From NCBI GenBank assembly GCA_900474095.1, contig UCOA01000078.1, positions 1-51,552 of the forward strand: a stretch of 51,552 nucleotides of DNA. The letters are read 5' to 3'. Shown piece by piece: positions 36,003-44,792 of this stretch. Position 1 is the first letter of the stretch. Every line of letters starts with the position of its first letter. Under the pieces are notes generated by a model, which saw nothing but the letters and a program-made list of their open reading frames with translations, had not been told where the DNA came from and made no database searches. Source of the DNA: Hyphomicrobiales bacterium. GTDB taxonomy: Bacteria > Pseudomonadota > Alphaproteobacteria > Rhizobiales > Rhizobiaceae. A program made the position numbers and the translations under genes.

Positions 36003-39000
36003 TTACCCGATCGACATCAAACTCGCATTGCCGCCGGCTGCCGCCGTGTTGATGCTGGTCGAGACTTCTTCCACGAGCCAGTTCAGGCAATAGGCACCGG
36101 GGTTGCGGGCAAGCTCTTCCGACGATGCCGCCTGAACGAGGACCAGCGGACCGGGCAGGGCGGCGATCTGCTTGTTGACGGTCCGGATACCCTCGGCATC
36201 GCCTTCGATCAGCGCGCCGGCAAACGGAGCATCGGTCTTCCAGTCCGAGGTGAAGGAAAGCCGGGCCGCGACCGTGGCGGGCAAGGCGGTCAACGCCTCC
36301 TTGAGGCCGGATGCGATATCGATGACGGCGTGGTTGCCGGTGGCAAGCACGGCGGCCAATTGGCGGTAGAGGCCGTCTTCGGTTTCCGGCACGAGCAGAA
36401 TGCGCCCACGCGCATGCAGGGCATAGAGGTTGCGCTCGCCGACCGGGCCGGCAAGCTCGGTCGTCAGGCCGAGTGCCGACTGGCTGCCCGTTTCGCGGGC
36501 GTGCTGCGCCTGGGTCTTCAAGCCCTTGCCATCCAGCCACTTGGCGAAATCGAGCAGCACCGGATCGGTGTGCACCGAACTGTGCTGTGGCGGCACCGGC
36601 GGAGTAGTGACGAGGCGCCCGAGGTAGAGCGGGCCGCCGGCTTTCGGACCGGTGCCGGACAGTCCGCGCCCGCCGAAGGGCTGTACGCCGACGACGGCGC
36701 CGATGATGTTGCGGTTGACGTAGAGATTGCCGGCCTTCAGGCGGGACGTGACATGGGCGATGGTCTCGTCCAGCCGCGTATGAAGGCCGAAGGTCAGGCC
36801 GTAGCCGGTGGCGTTGATGTCGTCGATCAGCCGGTCGAGATCGTCGCGCTCGTAGCGCAGCACGTGCAGGACCGGGCCGAAGACCTCGCGCTTCAGGTCG
36901 GATAGCTTCTTCAGCTCGATGATCGTCGGCGGAACGAAGGTGCCTTCAGCGGTCGCAGGCGTAAGCGCGATCTGTTCGACCTTGGCACCGATGCTGCGCA
37001 TAGCCTCGACGTGCTTCACGATGATGCCCTTGGCTTCCGCAGTAATGACGGGACCGACATCGACGGCAAGCCGGTCGGTGCGGCCGATATCGAGCTCGTG
37101 CAGCGCGCCCTTCAGCATGGTGAGAACACGATCGGCGACATCGTCCTGCAGGCAGAGAACCCTGAGTGCCGAGCAGCGTTGGCCGGCGCTGTCGAAAGCA
37201 GACGCGATGACGTCGCCGACGACCTGTTCGGCAAGGGCCGACGAGTCGACGATCATGGCGTTCTGGCCGCCGGTTTCGGCAATCAGCGGGATCGGACGGC
37301 CGGACGGCGACAGGCAACCGGCAAGCTGGGCCTGGATAAGCCGGGCAACTTCCGTCGAGCCGGTGAACATGACGCCGGCAATGTCTTTGGCGCCAACGAG
37401 GGCAGCCCCGACGCGGCCGTCACCGGGAAGCAATTGCAGGGCTTCCGGCGGAATACCGGCCTCATGCAGGATGCGAACGCCTTCGGCTGCGATCAGCGGC
37501 GTTTCTTCCGCCGGCTTTGCCAGCACCGGATTGCCGGCGACGAGTGCCGCGGCGATCTGGCCGGTGAAAATCGCCAGCGGGAAGTTCCATGGACTGATGC
37601 AGACGATCGGACCGAGCGCCTGATGCGCCGGGCCGAGCGTGCGGGTCGCCTGTTCGGCGTAGTAGCGCAGGAAGTCGATGGCTTCGCGCACTTCGGCAAT
37701 CGCATTCGGCAGCGATTTGCCGGCCTCGCGGACGATCAGGCCGAGCAGCGTCGGCATGCGCGCCTGCATCAGATCGGCGGCCCGGACAAGGCATTGGGCA
37801 CGTTCGGCAGGCGACACCACGCTCCATTTCGCACCTTCCGCAAGAGCGATCGTCACGGCCCGGCAGGCGTCGTCCTCGGAGGTCTCGATGACTGCGCCGA
37901 CGGCATCACGATGGTCGCCGGGATTGAGGACAGCGCGGCTTTCGCCGCGCAGGGTCTGCGATCCGAGCTGCGGTGCGGCTGTCCAGTCGATCGTGGTGCT
38001 TGCCTTCAGCGCATCCGACAGCCGCGACAGCTCGGCTTCGTTCGAAAGGTCGAAGCCGGTGGAGTTTTGGCGCCCGGCGTAAAGGTCGGCGGGCAGCTTG
38101 ATCTGGTCGTGCTGCGCTCCCATCACCGGCATGGCGCGGACGATATCGACCGGATCGGCGATCAGCTCGTCGATGGAAACGGCCGGATCAGCGATGCGGT
38201 TGACGAAGGAGGAGTTGGCGCCGTTTTCAAGCAGGCGGCGTACCAGATAGGCAAGCAGCGTCTCGTGCGTGCCGACCGGCGCATAGATGCGGGCCGGGCG
38301 ATCGAGATTGCCCTTGCCAACGACCTCGTCATAGAGCGGTTCGCCCATACCATGCAGACACTGGAATTCGTAGTCGCCGGCCTTGAAGCCGGGACCTGCC
38401 ATTTCATAGATCGTTGCTAGCGACTGGGCATTGTGGGTGGCGAACTGCGGGAAGATCACGTCTTTTGCCGCAAGCAGTTTTCGCGCGCAGGCGATATAGG
38501 AAACGTCGGTATAGACCTTGCGGGTATAGACAGGAAAACCATCGAGGCCGTCGATCTGCGCACGCTTGATCTCGGCATCCCAATAGGCGCCCTTGACGAG
38601 GCGCACCATCATGCGGTGGTCCGAGCGGCGGGCGAGATCGATGATGAAATCCAGCACGAAGGGGCAGCGCTTGCCATAAGCCTGGACGACGAAGCCGACG
38701 CCGTTCCAGCCAGAAAGATCCGGATCGAGCCGTAGCGCTTCGAGCAGGTCGAGCGACAGCTCCAGCCGGTCGGCTTCCTCGGCGTCGATATTGAGGCCGA
38801 TATCGTAGTGCTTGGCGATGAGGGCGAGCGCCTTCACCTTCGGCAGCAGTTCGCCCATGACGCGGGCGGATTGCGCGCGGGAATAGCGCGGATGCAGGGC
38901 CGAAAGTTTGATGGAGATACCAGGGCCTTCATAGATGCCTCGCCCGGCCGAAGCCTTGCCGATCGCATGGATGGCGTTCTCGTAATCAACATAATAACGC

Positions 39001-39698
39001 TTGGCGTCGGCGGCCGTGGTCGCCGCTTCGCCGAGCATGTCATAGGAATAGCGGAAGCCGCGGGCTTCCAGCGACCGCGAGCGCTTCAGCGCCTCGTCGA
39101 TGGTTTCGCCGGTGACGAACTGCTCGCCCATCATCCGCATCGCCATGTCGACGCCGCGGCGGATCACCGGCTCGCCGGCCCGGGCGATCAGGCGGGTGAG
39201 TGCGGCGGACAGGCTGCGGTCGTTGACGGTGGCGGTCAGCTTGCCCGTGACGACCAGGCCCCAGGTGGCGGCATTGACGAAGAGGGAGCGGCCGCCGCCG
39301 ATATGTGATCGCCAGTCGCCGTCGGCGATCTTGTCGCGGATCAGCGCGTCGCGGGTCGCGGTATCGGGGATGCGCAGCAGCGCTTCGGCAAGACACATCA
39401 GCGCCACGCCTTCCTGGCTCGACAGCGAATATTCATGCACCAGCCCTTCGACGCCGGAGCCCTTGTGCTTGGCGCGCAGCGCCGTGATCAGCTTGCGGGC
39501 GGTGGCCTTGGCACGGGCACGGATGTCCTCCGGCAGCGTGGCCGCCTCGACCAGCGGCGGCAGGCATTCGGTTTCCGGCCGGCGGTAAGCCGCGGTGATT
39601 GCCTGGCGCAGCGTCGTTTGCGTGGCGATCGGCGGGGCAAAATTTTCGAAGGGCAGGGGGGCGGAGGTAGTCTGCGGAGTCTTCTGCGCCTGGCTCAT
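36003..39698 (-). CDS. putA: Bifunctional proline dehydrogenase / P5C dehydrogenase
   Basis: The protein oxidises proline to glutamate in two steps at the inner membrane. With the ATG at 39698 it has 1231 residues, the usual size in rhizobia. The FAD-dependent proline dehydrogenase domain (about residues 100-480) shows KLSALHPRYSRAQ, RLVKGAYWDAEIKRAQ and QCLHGMGEPLYDEV. The aldehyde dehydrogenase domain (about 570-1030) has ISPWNFPLAIFTGQIAAAL, the catalytic Glu in ETGGQNAM (about 806) and Cys in GQRCSALRVL (about 839). There is no N-terminal ribbon-helix-helix domain, so it does not repress its own gene. A putR-type regulator gene is not next to it. Confidence 0.97.
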   Translation of the reverse strand: MSQAQKTPQTTSAPLPFENFAPPIATQTTLRQAITAAYRRPETECLPPLVEAATLPEDIRARAKATARKLITALRAKHKGSGVEGLVHEYSLSSQEGVALMCLAEALLRIPDTATRDALIRDKIADGDWRSHIGGGRSLFVNAATWGLVVTGKLTATVNDRSLSAALTRLIARAGEPVIRRGVDMAMRMMGEQFVTGETIDEALKRSRSLEARGFRYSYDMLGEAATTAADAKRYYVDYENAIHAIGKASAGRGIYEGPGISIKLSALHPRYSRAQSARVMGELLPKVKALALIAKHYDIGLNIDAEEADRLELSLDLLEALRLDPDLSGWNGVGFVVQAYGKRCPFVLDFIIDLARRSDHRMMVRLVKGAYWDAEIKRAQIDGLDGFPVYTRKVYTDVSYIACARKLLAAKDVIFPQFATHNAQSLATIYEMAGPGFKAGDYEFQCLHGMGEPLYDEVVGKGNLDRPARIYAPVGTHETLLAYLVRRLLENGANSSFVNRIADPAVSIDELIADPVDIVRAMPVMGAQHDQIKLPADLYAGRQNSTGFDLSNEAELSRLSDALKASTTIDWTAAPQLGSQTLRGESRAVLNPGDHRDAVGAVIETSEDDACRAVTIALAEGAKWSVVSPAERAQCLVRAADLMQARMPTLLGLIVREAGKSLPNAIAEVREAIDFLRYYAEQATRTLGPAHQALGPIVCISPWNFPLAIFTGQIAAALVAGNPVLAKPAEETPLIAAEGVRILHEAGIPPEALQLLPGDGRVGAALVGAKDIAGVMFTGSTEVARLIQAQLAGCLSPSGRPIPLIAETGGQNAMIVDSSALAEQVVGDVIASAFDSAGQRCSALRVLCLQDDVADRVLTMLKGALHELDIGRTDRLAVDVGPVITAEAKGIIVKHVEAMRSIGAKVEQIALTPATAEGTFVPPTIIELKKLSDLKREVFGPVLHVLRYERDDLDRLIDDINATGYGLTFGLHTRLDETIAHVTSRLKAGNLYVNRNIIGAVVGVQPFGGRGLSGTGPKAGGPLYLGRLVTTPPVPPQHSSVHTDPVLLDFAKWLDGKGLKTQAQHARETGSQSALGLTTELAGPVGERNLYALHARGRILLVPETEDGLYRQLAAVLATGNHAVIDIASGLKEALTALPATVAARLSFTSDWKTDAPFAGALIEGDAEGIRTVNKQIAALPGPLVLVQAASSEELARNPGAYCLNWLVEEVSTSINTAAAGGNASLMSIG

Positions 39699-39876
39699 CG
39701 ATCTCGTCCCTCTGATACTGGCGCGGAGCGCCGTCAAATCCTGCGCGCAAAAATAGGATAGAGGTCCCCGAATATCCACCCGGTAAAACGCCAGATTCGG
39801 CGAGCATTTCTCAGAATATGGCCGCCTAAACCGTGTAGCATGCGGCAGATATGAAAATCTGCCGGACAATCGGAAG

Positions 39877-40191
39877 TCAGAGCAGGACCTTCTGCGACAG
39901 CTTGTGGCGCGCCATCAGGCACTCGTCGTCCCCCGGCATGCAGGTGCGGCAGACGATCGGCCGCACGGCATAAATCCTGCAGCCGACATGAACGCCGAGT
40001 TTGCCGTCCAGCGCCGAACAGCGATTGTCCTCGCAGCGCATGCCGCCGAGGTCGGAAGAGACATATTCCTTCGGGATACGCTCCAGTTCCTCATCCGTCT
40101 CCAGCGAAAACCGTGGCCAATCCTCGGAATAGCTGCAGCAGGCGCCGCAACTCTGGCAGTCGAAATCTTCGGTGGGAACGGCAAGGGTCAT
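39877..40191 (-). CDS. YkgJ-type cysteine cluster protein
   Basis: A 104-residue protein with a conserved set of cysteines (CQSCGACC near residue 15, then CEDNRC, GCRIYAVRPIVCRTC and CL) that probably bind zinc or an iron-sulfur cluster. It belongs to the YkgJ / UPF0153 family. The ATG at 40191 gives the family N-terminus; the frame is open further upstream through a GC-rich intergenic stretch. The stretch 40192-40343 holds only a C-rich/G-rich repeat-like sequence (CCTCCCC / GGGGAGG). Function unknown. Confidence 0.88.
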   Translation of the reverse strand: MTLAVPTEDFDCQSCGACCSYSEDWPRFSLETDEELERIPKEYVSSDLGGMRCEDNRCSALDGKLGVHVGCRIYAVRPIVCRTCMPGDDECLMARHKLSQKVLL

Positions 40192-40343
40192 GACGCATAG
40201 AGTAGCATGAAACAAGGGCAAGGCGGAATGAAGTTTCGGCTCGTGCGGTTTAACCCTCCCCCTACTGGGGGCGTCGGAGCGAAGCGGAAGGGGAGGTTCC
40301 TTCCTTCTACAAAACAGTCCCTCCCAACAAGGGGGGCCAGACT

Positions 40344-41150
40344 TCAAGCCACCCCTGCTTCCCTGACCGCGATCTCGTAATCCTCCGTATGTACCAGGAT
40401 GCCCGTGTCGGTCATGACCGCGATCCCGTAGGCGGCGGGTTCGTCGACGGAAAGCGAGGCGTCCGGCGTGTCGAAAGGCATCGGCTGCTGATGCACCGGG
40501 CTCTTGAAGACGGAGAAGGGGATGCCGCGGCTGGAGCCGGAAATCGTCCGGTGCACATGGCCGGCAAAGATATGCAGGACATTCCCGTGGCGCTTGACCA
40601 CGTCGTAGAAGTCGACCTCGTTGATCAGGCGCATCAGGTCCATGCCGGTAAAGCCGGTCGCATGCGGCGGGTGGTGCATGAAGAGTAGGACCGGCAGGCC
40701 GCCGGCCGTCTCCAGCCGCCGGTCGAGCCAGGCGAGGCGCTTCGCACAGAGGAAGCCGGCATGGCTGCGGGGATAGTCGTAAGGCGGCGCAAACAGCGTA
40801 TCGAGGATGACGACACGGCAGTCGGGAAAATCGATGCTCTGCTGCACGAAACCGTCTTCGTCCTGCGCGACATCCGGAAAGACGTCGAGAACGATGTCGC
40901 GCCGGTCATGATTGCCGATGGTAATGGCGAGCGGCGCGACCAACTGGTCCAACAGACCCTTGAGTCGTTCATAGGACGGCCGGTCGGCCTGATGCGCCAG
41001 GTCGCCCATCACGATCACCCGGTCGGCATCAGGGTGATAGCGGTTCACATGCGCGATACCGGCGGAAAGCCGCTGGAATGGATCAAGCCCGATGATCGAC
41101 GTGCCCTCTGGCACCATATGTAGGTCGGTGAACACGATCAGTTTCGTCAT
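40344..41150 (-). CDS. Class III metallophosphoesterase (cyclic nucleotide PDE-like)
   Basis: A 268-residue calcineurin-like phosphoesterase. The dinuclear metal site is complete: FTDLHMV (Asp, His), VMGDLAHQAD, IGNHDRRD, FMHHPPHA and AGHVHRT. This order matches the CpdA/GpdQ class III phosphodiesterases, which split cAMP or glycerophosphodiesters. The ATG at 41150 is the natural start. It lies 87 bases downstream of the biotin-carrier-like gene on the same strand. If it degrades cAMP it might connect to the cyclase locus at 47689, but this is speculation. Confidence 0.9.
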   Translation of the reverse strand: MTKLIVFTDLHMVPEGTSIIGLDPFQRLSAGIAHVNRYHPDADRVIVMGDLAHQADRPSYERLKGLLDQLVAPLAITIGNHDRRDIVLDVFPDVAQDEDGFVQQSIDFPDCRVVILDTLFAPPYDYPRSHAGFLCAKRLAWLDRRLETAGGLPVLLFMHHPPHATGFTGMDLMRLINEVDFYDVVKRHGNVLHIFAGHVHRTISGSSRGIPFSVFKSPVHQQPMPFDTPDASLSVDEPAAYGIAVMTDTGILVHTEDYEIAVREAGVA

Positions 41151-41237
41151 ATTGGTAAGTCCGTTATTACTAATGCGCACCATTCAAGCTGGCCGCGTGA
41201 GGCCCGGGCGTCAAGCAACATAATTGGGACTATTCCG

Positions 41238-41633
41238 TCACGGCGCGATGTCAAAGAGGGCGTCGCCATAGCCGATGCCGGTCCCTTCCGCGGCCAGAGC
41301 GCGGCGAAGGTGGCAATCGTTCGTGGCAGGGACGGCGCGTAGCGTCAGGCCTGTCTTGATGTAGGCAACGATGTCGCCTTTCGCGGCCTTCCGCGGCAGC
41401 GTCGGCGCCGAGCCCGCATGCGCAGGATGAGCGTAGAGAACAACGCCGACGCCCGGGGAGTTGATCGTTTGCGGGTCTGACGTGCCGGCCGGATAGGTTG
41501 ATGCCGTCGCGGCGCCGTCCGTATCGACACCCAGAGTCAAATGAAGCTGGACCGATCCATGCTCATAGTCGAAGGCGGCGATTTGATGCCGTTTCATCAA
41601 CGCGATGACGCTCTGGATGTCCTTGCTTTGCAT
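41238..41633 (-). CDS. Biotinyl-domain paralogue lacking the biotin lysine
   Basis: A 131-residue protein built like the biotin carrier next to it: an N-terminal IQSVIALMKRHQIAAFDYE segment, an Ala/Thr-rich linker (about 36-55) and a C-terminal barrel (INSPGVGVVLYAHPAHAG, APTLPRKAAKGDIVAYIK, YGDALFDI). Where the biotinylation motif EAMKM should stand it reads KTGLTL (93-98), so the lysine is replaced by Leu 96 and it cannot be biotinylated at that site. The start is three bases after the stop of the intact carrier gene, so the two are coupled. I find no named family for it; it may be a structural subunit. A degenerating duplicate is the alternative. Confidence 0.75.
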   Translation of the reverse strand: MQSKDIQSVIALMKRHQIAAFDYEHGSVQLHLTLGVDTDGAATASTYPAGTSDPQTINSPGVGVVLYAHPAHAGSAPTLPRKAAKGDIVAYIKTGLTLRAVPATNDCHLRRALAAEGTGIGYGDALFDIAP

Positions 41634-41636
41634 CGA

Positions 41637-42077
41637 TCACGCAGCCTTTTCGATCGTCATCAGCGGCATGCCCGCATTGACCTGCGCGCCGTCTTCGACG
41701 TGGATTGCGGTGATCCGGCCGGCGCAGTCGGCCTCCACCGGGTTCATCATCTTCATGGCCTCGATGATAGCGAGCTTGCGGCCCTCCTCGACTAGGGCGC
41801 CGATCTCGACGAAGGGCGCCTCGCCCGGCAACGGCGAGCGGTAGAACGTGCCAGGTAAACCAGCGACGATCACATGTTCCTTTGACCCCGTCGCGGAGGC
41901 GGATGCAGTCGCGTTCGCACGAGTTGCCGTCGACGAGGACGCAGCGCTGGCCGCGCCGGACTGCGGCGCCCCCGTCTTTGACAGGCGGATGCGTGTGCCG
42001 TTTTCCGTCAGTTCCAGTTCGTCGACGCTGGAATTTTCCAGAAGGCGCATCAGCCGTTCGATCAGGTCGAGGTCCAT
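41637..42077 (-). CDS. Biotin carboxyl carrier protein (AccB-like)
   Basis: A 146-residue biotin carrier. Residues 1-34 match the AccB N-terminus (IERLMRLLENSSVDELELTE), an Ala/Ser/Thr linker follows (about 38-65), and the C-terminal barrel has the biotinylation motif EAMKMMN with Lys 109. The length is typical. This is likely a second AccB used by the 5-oxoprolinase-type locus rather than acetyl-CoA carboxylase, since no biotin carboxylase gene is adjacent. It stands 21 bases after pxpA and three bases before the degenerate carrier. Confidence 0.88.
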   Translation of the reverse strand: MDLDLIERLMRLLENSSVDELELTENGTRIRLSKTGAPQSGAASAASSSTATRANATASASATGSKEHVIVAGLPGTFYRSPLPGEAPFVEIGALVEEGRKLAIIEAMKMMNPVEADCAGRITAIHVEDGAQVNAGMPLMTIEKAA

Positions 42078-42098
42078 GAATGTCTCTTTCGGCAGGGA

Positions 42099-42872
42099 TC
42101 AGGAAAGGAAGTTCTTCACCGCGATGCCATCGGTCTCGAGGCCGTAGCGGACGGTTGCCGCGATCATGACGGCCGCCGGCGTGTCGCTGTGGACGCAGAT
42201 CGAATCGATCGGGGTCCCGATGCTCTTGCCGGTGCTGGTTTCAATCGCGCCGGCGCGGACCATGCGGATGACGCGGGCGGCGGCCTCCGCCGGATCGTGG
42301 ATCACCGAGCCGGCGATCTTGCGGTCCACAAGGTAGCCTTCGTCCGTATAGGCCCGGTCGGCGAAGATTTCGGACGCGGTCTTCAGCCCCATCTCGTTCG
42401 CCTGCCGCTGTTGGTGGCCGAGCGCGATCACGAGGCAGACGAGAGACGGATCGACGGCCTTGATGGCGCGGTTGACGGCCATCGCCACGTCGGCGTTCTG
42501 CTGGGTGAGGTTGCCGAGCGCGCCATGCGTCTTCACATGGGTGATCGGGTGGCCGGCATAGGCCGACATCGCCTGTGCCGCACCGATCTGGTAGGCGACC
42601 AGCCGCTCGATCTCGCCGGCGGAAAAAGGAATGTTGCGACGGCCGAAGCCCCAGAGATCGGGAAAGCCCGGATGGGCGCCGACGGCGACGCCGCGCTCCT
42701 TTGCCAGCGCGAATGTCTTCGCCATGATCTCCGGATCGCCGCCGTGAAACCCGCAGGCGATATTGGCCGAGGTGACGACCTTCAGGATCGCATCATCGTC
42801 GCCCATCCGGTAGGCTCCGAATCCCTCGGCCATGTCGGAGTTCAGGTCGACGCTCAAGTGTTTGGTGTTCAA
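42099..42872 (-). CDS. pxpA: 5-oxoprolinase subunit A (LamB/YcsF family)
   Basis: A 257-residue LamB/YcsF-family protein, the A subunit of the ATP-dependent 5-oxoprolinase that opens pyroglutamate to glutamate. The family motifs are VDLNSDMAEGFGAYRMGDD, SANIACGFHGGDPEIM, GAHPGFPDLWGFGRR and VKTHGALGN. The start is a TTG at 42872 with GGAAAAG just upstream; no ATG fits, so the start is the main doubt. It is divergent from pxpB across 255 bases, and followed by the two carrier-like genes on its own strand. Confidence 0.92.
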   Translation of the reverse strand: MNTKHLSVDLNSDMAEGFGAYRMGDDDAILKVVTSANIACGFHGGDPEIMAKTFALAKERGVAVGAHPGFPDLWGFGRRNIPFSAGEIERLVAYQIGAAQAMSAYAGHPITHVKTHGALGNLTQQNADVAMAVNRAIKAVDPSLVCLVIALGHQQRQANEMGLKTASEIFADRAYTDEGYLVDRKIAGSVIHDPAEAAARVIRMVRAGAIETSTGKSIGTPIDSICVHSDTPAAVMIAATVRYGLETDGIAVKNFLS

Positions 42873-43055
42873 GGCTTTTCCAGCTTCAGGATGATCGGGG
42901 CAGGTCGATCTTAGCCTATGTCGAGGGTAAGGGAAATGACCGGATAGCCTGCCTGCCGTCGCAAAGGATGGTTGACGGCCCGGACGGGCTCCGGTCAAAT
43001 CGCCTGGTGTTCTTGACGCCATAGCAGATGGAGCAGAATCGTCCGTCTCACACCG

Positions 43056-43092
43056 ATATCAGCTAGGCAAGATCACCGCGCTGATATATCAG
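43056..43092. promoter_or_regulatory. Candidate operator in the divergent pxp region
   Basis: The arms ATATCAGC (43056-43063) and GCTGATAT (43080-43087) are inverse complements 16 bases apart. The right arm is part of a second, perfect 12-bp palindrome CTGATATATCAG (43081-43092). The set lies 36-72 bases before the pxpB start and could control both divergent operons. No regulator gene is adjacent, so the binding protein is unknown. Confidence 0.5.
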
Positions 43093-43127
43093 AGAGGCAG
43101 GTAGGTTTTGTCGACGGATTTTCTCAC

Positions 43128-43793
43128 GTGATTGAAGCTGTTTCTCCCAGATTGAGCACGGAAGGCGCGGGCGCGATCCTGCTCGACGCTGCCGACGCTG
43201 TTTTTTCGGACGATACCCAATCGCGAATCTGGGCCGTGGCGGCGTGGATGCTGAAGGCCGATGGCGTCGCGGAGACCGTGCCTGGCATGAACAATCTGAT
43301 GATTGTGTTCGATCCGCTGGCGGTCGCGCCGGAGGTGGTCGAGCGCCAGCTTCTTCAAGCTTGGCAGACGGTGGTACCCGATGCGGTTGCGGGCCGGGAT
43401 GTCGACATACCTGTCGTGTACGGAGGAGCCACCGGAGAGGATCTTGCTGTTCTCGCAGAGCACGCCGGATTGAGCGTTGACGAAGTGGTGCGCCGGCATT
43501 CGGAAGCGGTCTATTCGGTCGCGGCCGTCGGCGCAATGCCGGGTTTCGTCTACCTCTCTGGCCTGGATCCAGCCCTTGCCATGCCCCGCCGTGCGGTGCC
43601 GCGCATGAAGGTCGAGATCGGCTCGGTGATCATCGGCGGCGCACAGGCCGGTATCATGCCCTGCACGGCACCCTCCGGCTGGCACATCATCGGCAGGACC
43701 GAAGTCCCTCTCTTCGACCCGTTGCGCGATCCGCCATCGGCCTGCAAGCCGGGCGATCGCATCCGCTTCAGTGTGATCGAGGTCAAGGCATGA
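43128..43793 (+). CDS. pxpB: 5-oxoprolinase subunit B (KipI/AHS1 family)
   Basis: A 221-residue AHS1/KipI-type protein. Motifs include DIPVVYGGATGEDL, HSEAVYSVAAVGAMPGFVYL, PRRAVPRMKVEIGSVIIGG and the GRTEVPLFDP end segment. It forms the PxpBC half of 5-oxoprolinase; the same fold is fused in urea amidolyase as AHS1. The start is a GTG at 43128 without a strong ribosome-binding site, so an upstream start cannot be excluded. The stop overlaps pxpC by four bases (ATGA). Confidence 0.92.
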   Translation: MIEAVSPRLSTEGAGAILLDAADAVFSDDTQSRIWAVAAWMLKADGVAETVPGMNNLMIVFDPLAVAPEVVERQLLQAWQTVVPDAVAGRDVDIPVVYGGATGEDLAVLAEHAGLSVDEVVRRHSEAVYSVAAVGAMPGFVYLSGLDPALAMPRRAVPRMKVEIGSVIIGGAQAGIMPCTAPSGWHIIGRTEVPLFDPLRDPPSACKPGDRIRFSVIEVKA

Positions 43794-44767
43794 TCGAAAT
43801 CCTGTCGACGGGCGCGGTCAATTCCGTGCAGGACCTCGGGCGCACCGGCTATCTCAATGCCGGTGTCGGCCGTTCCGGCATGATGGATACGCCAGCGCTC
43901 GAAATCGCCAACCTGCTCGTCGGAAACGACAAAGTCGCGGCCGGCATCGAGGTGGCGCTGTTTCCCTTCCGGTTACGGTTCGAGGTCGACACGGTTTTCG
44001 CGATGGCCGGCGCCGATAGCCCGGCAAAGCTGGGTGATCGGCAGGTTCCCGGCTGGTGGGCCATGAATGCCAAGGCGGGCGAAGTCCTGACCCTCGGCCT
44101 GCCGCGCTCGGGTGCCCGTACCGTCATCGCCCTCCAGGGTGGTATCGACGTGCCGCTGGTACTTGGCTCGCGTTCCACCGATCTCAAGAGCGGTTTTGGC
44201 GGGTTTGAAGGACGGGGCTTGAACCGCGGCGACAGGCTGGCGCTCGTGGCGGCATCTCGCAGAGTGTTGCGGATGGAAGGCGGTTACGGCGCGGATGTAT
44301 CGGCGCTGCGCGGACGCCCGGTGGAAAATGACGAGGCGATACGCCTGCGTGTCTTGCCGAGCGCCGAATATGCCGCCTTCACGGGTGAGGCGATCTCGAA
44401 ATTTCATCAAACCGACTGGCTGATCACCAATGACGCCAACCGCATGGGATACCGCCTCAGCGGGCCGGAACTTTCGCTGACGCGCAAGCTCGAGCTTTTT
44501 TCGCACGGTATCATGCCCGGCACGGTGCAGGTGCCGCCGAACGGCCAGCCGATCATCCAGCTCGCCGAAGCCAACACCTGCGGCGGTTATCCGAAGATCG
44601 CCAATGTCATCGAGGCGGATTTGTGGAAGCTGGCGCAGGCGCCCGTCGGTACACGGCTGCGCTTCGAGATCACCGAGCGCGACACAGCCGTGGCTGCTCT
44701 CAGGCAACAACGCACCTTCATGGCCGAACTCACCGCCGACGCGGCGCTGATGCGCGGCTGGAACTGA
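43790..44767 (+). CDS. pxpC: 5-oxoprolinase subunit C (KipA/AHS2 family)
   Basis: A 325-residue AHS2/KipA protein (the biotin-dependent carboxyltransferase-like superfamily). Recognised by VQDLGRTGYLNAGVGRSGMM, ALQGGIDVPLVLGSRST, DLKSGFGGFEGRGL, NRMGYRLSG, LFSHGIMPGTVQVP and QLAEANTCGGYPKIA. Normal length. Its start codon lies inside the pxpB stop (ATGA overlap), so B and C are made in balance. PxpC partners PxpA and PxpB; the AHS1-AHS2 pair in urea carboxylase works with a biotin domain, which is suggestive given the carriers encoded here. Confidence 0.93.
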   Translation: MIEILSTGAVNSVQDLGRTGYLNAGVGRSGMMDTPALEIANLLVGNDKVAAGIEVALFPFRLRFEVDTVFAMAGADSPAKLGDRQVPGWWAMNAKAGEVLTLGLPRSGARTVIALQGGIDVPLVLGSRSTDLKSGFGGFEGRGLNRGDRLALVAASRRVLRMEGGYGADVSALRGRPVENDEAIRLRVLPSAEYAAFTGEAISKFHQTDWLITNDANRMGYRLSGPELSLTRKLELFSHGIMPGTVQVPPNGQPIIQLAEANTCGGYPKIANVIEADLWKLAQAPVGTRLRFEITERDTAVAALRQQRTFMAELTADAALMRGWN

Positions 44768-44792
44768 TTTTTTCGAATCCGGAGTTGAAGCG

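Noticed and set aside
37011-38420. A 469-codon open frame on the plus strand
   Set aside because: It is antisense to putA within the aldehyde dehydrogenase region; no start signals or family motifs.
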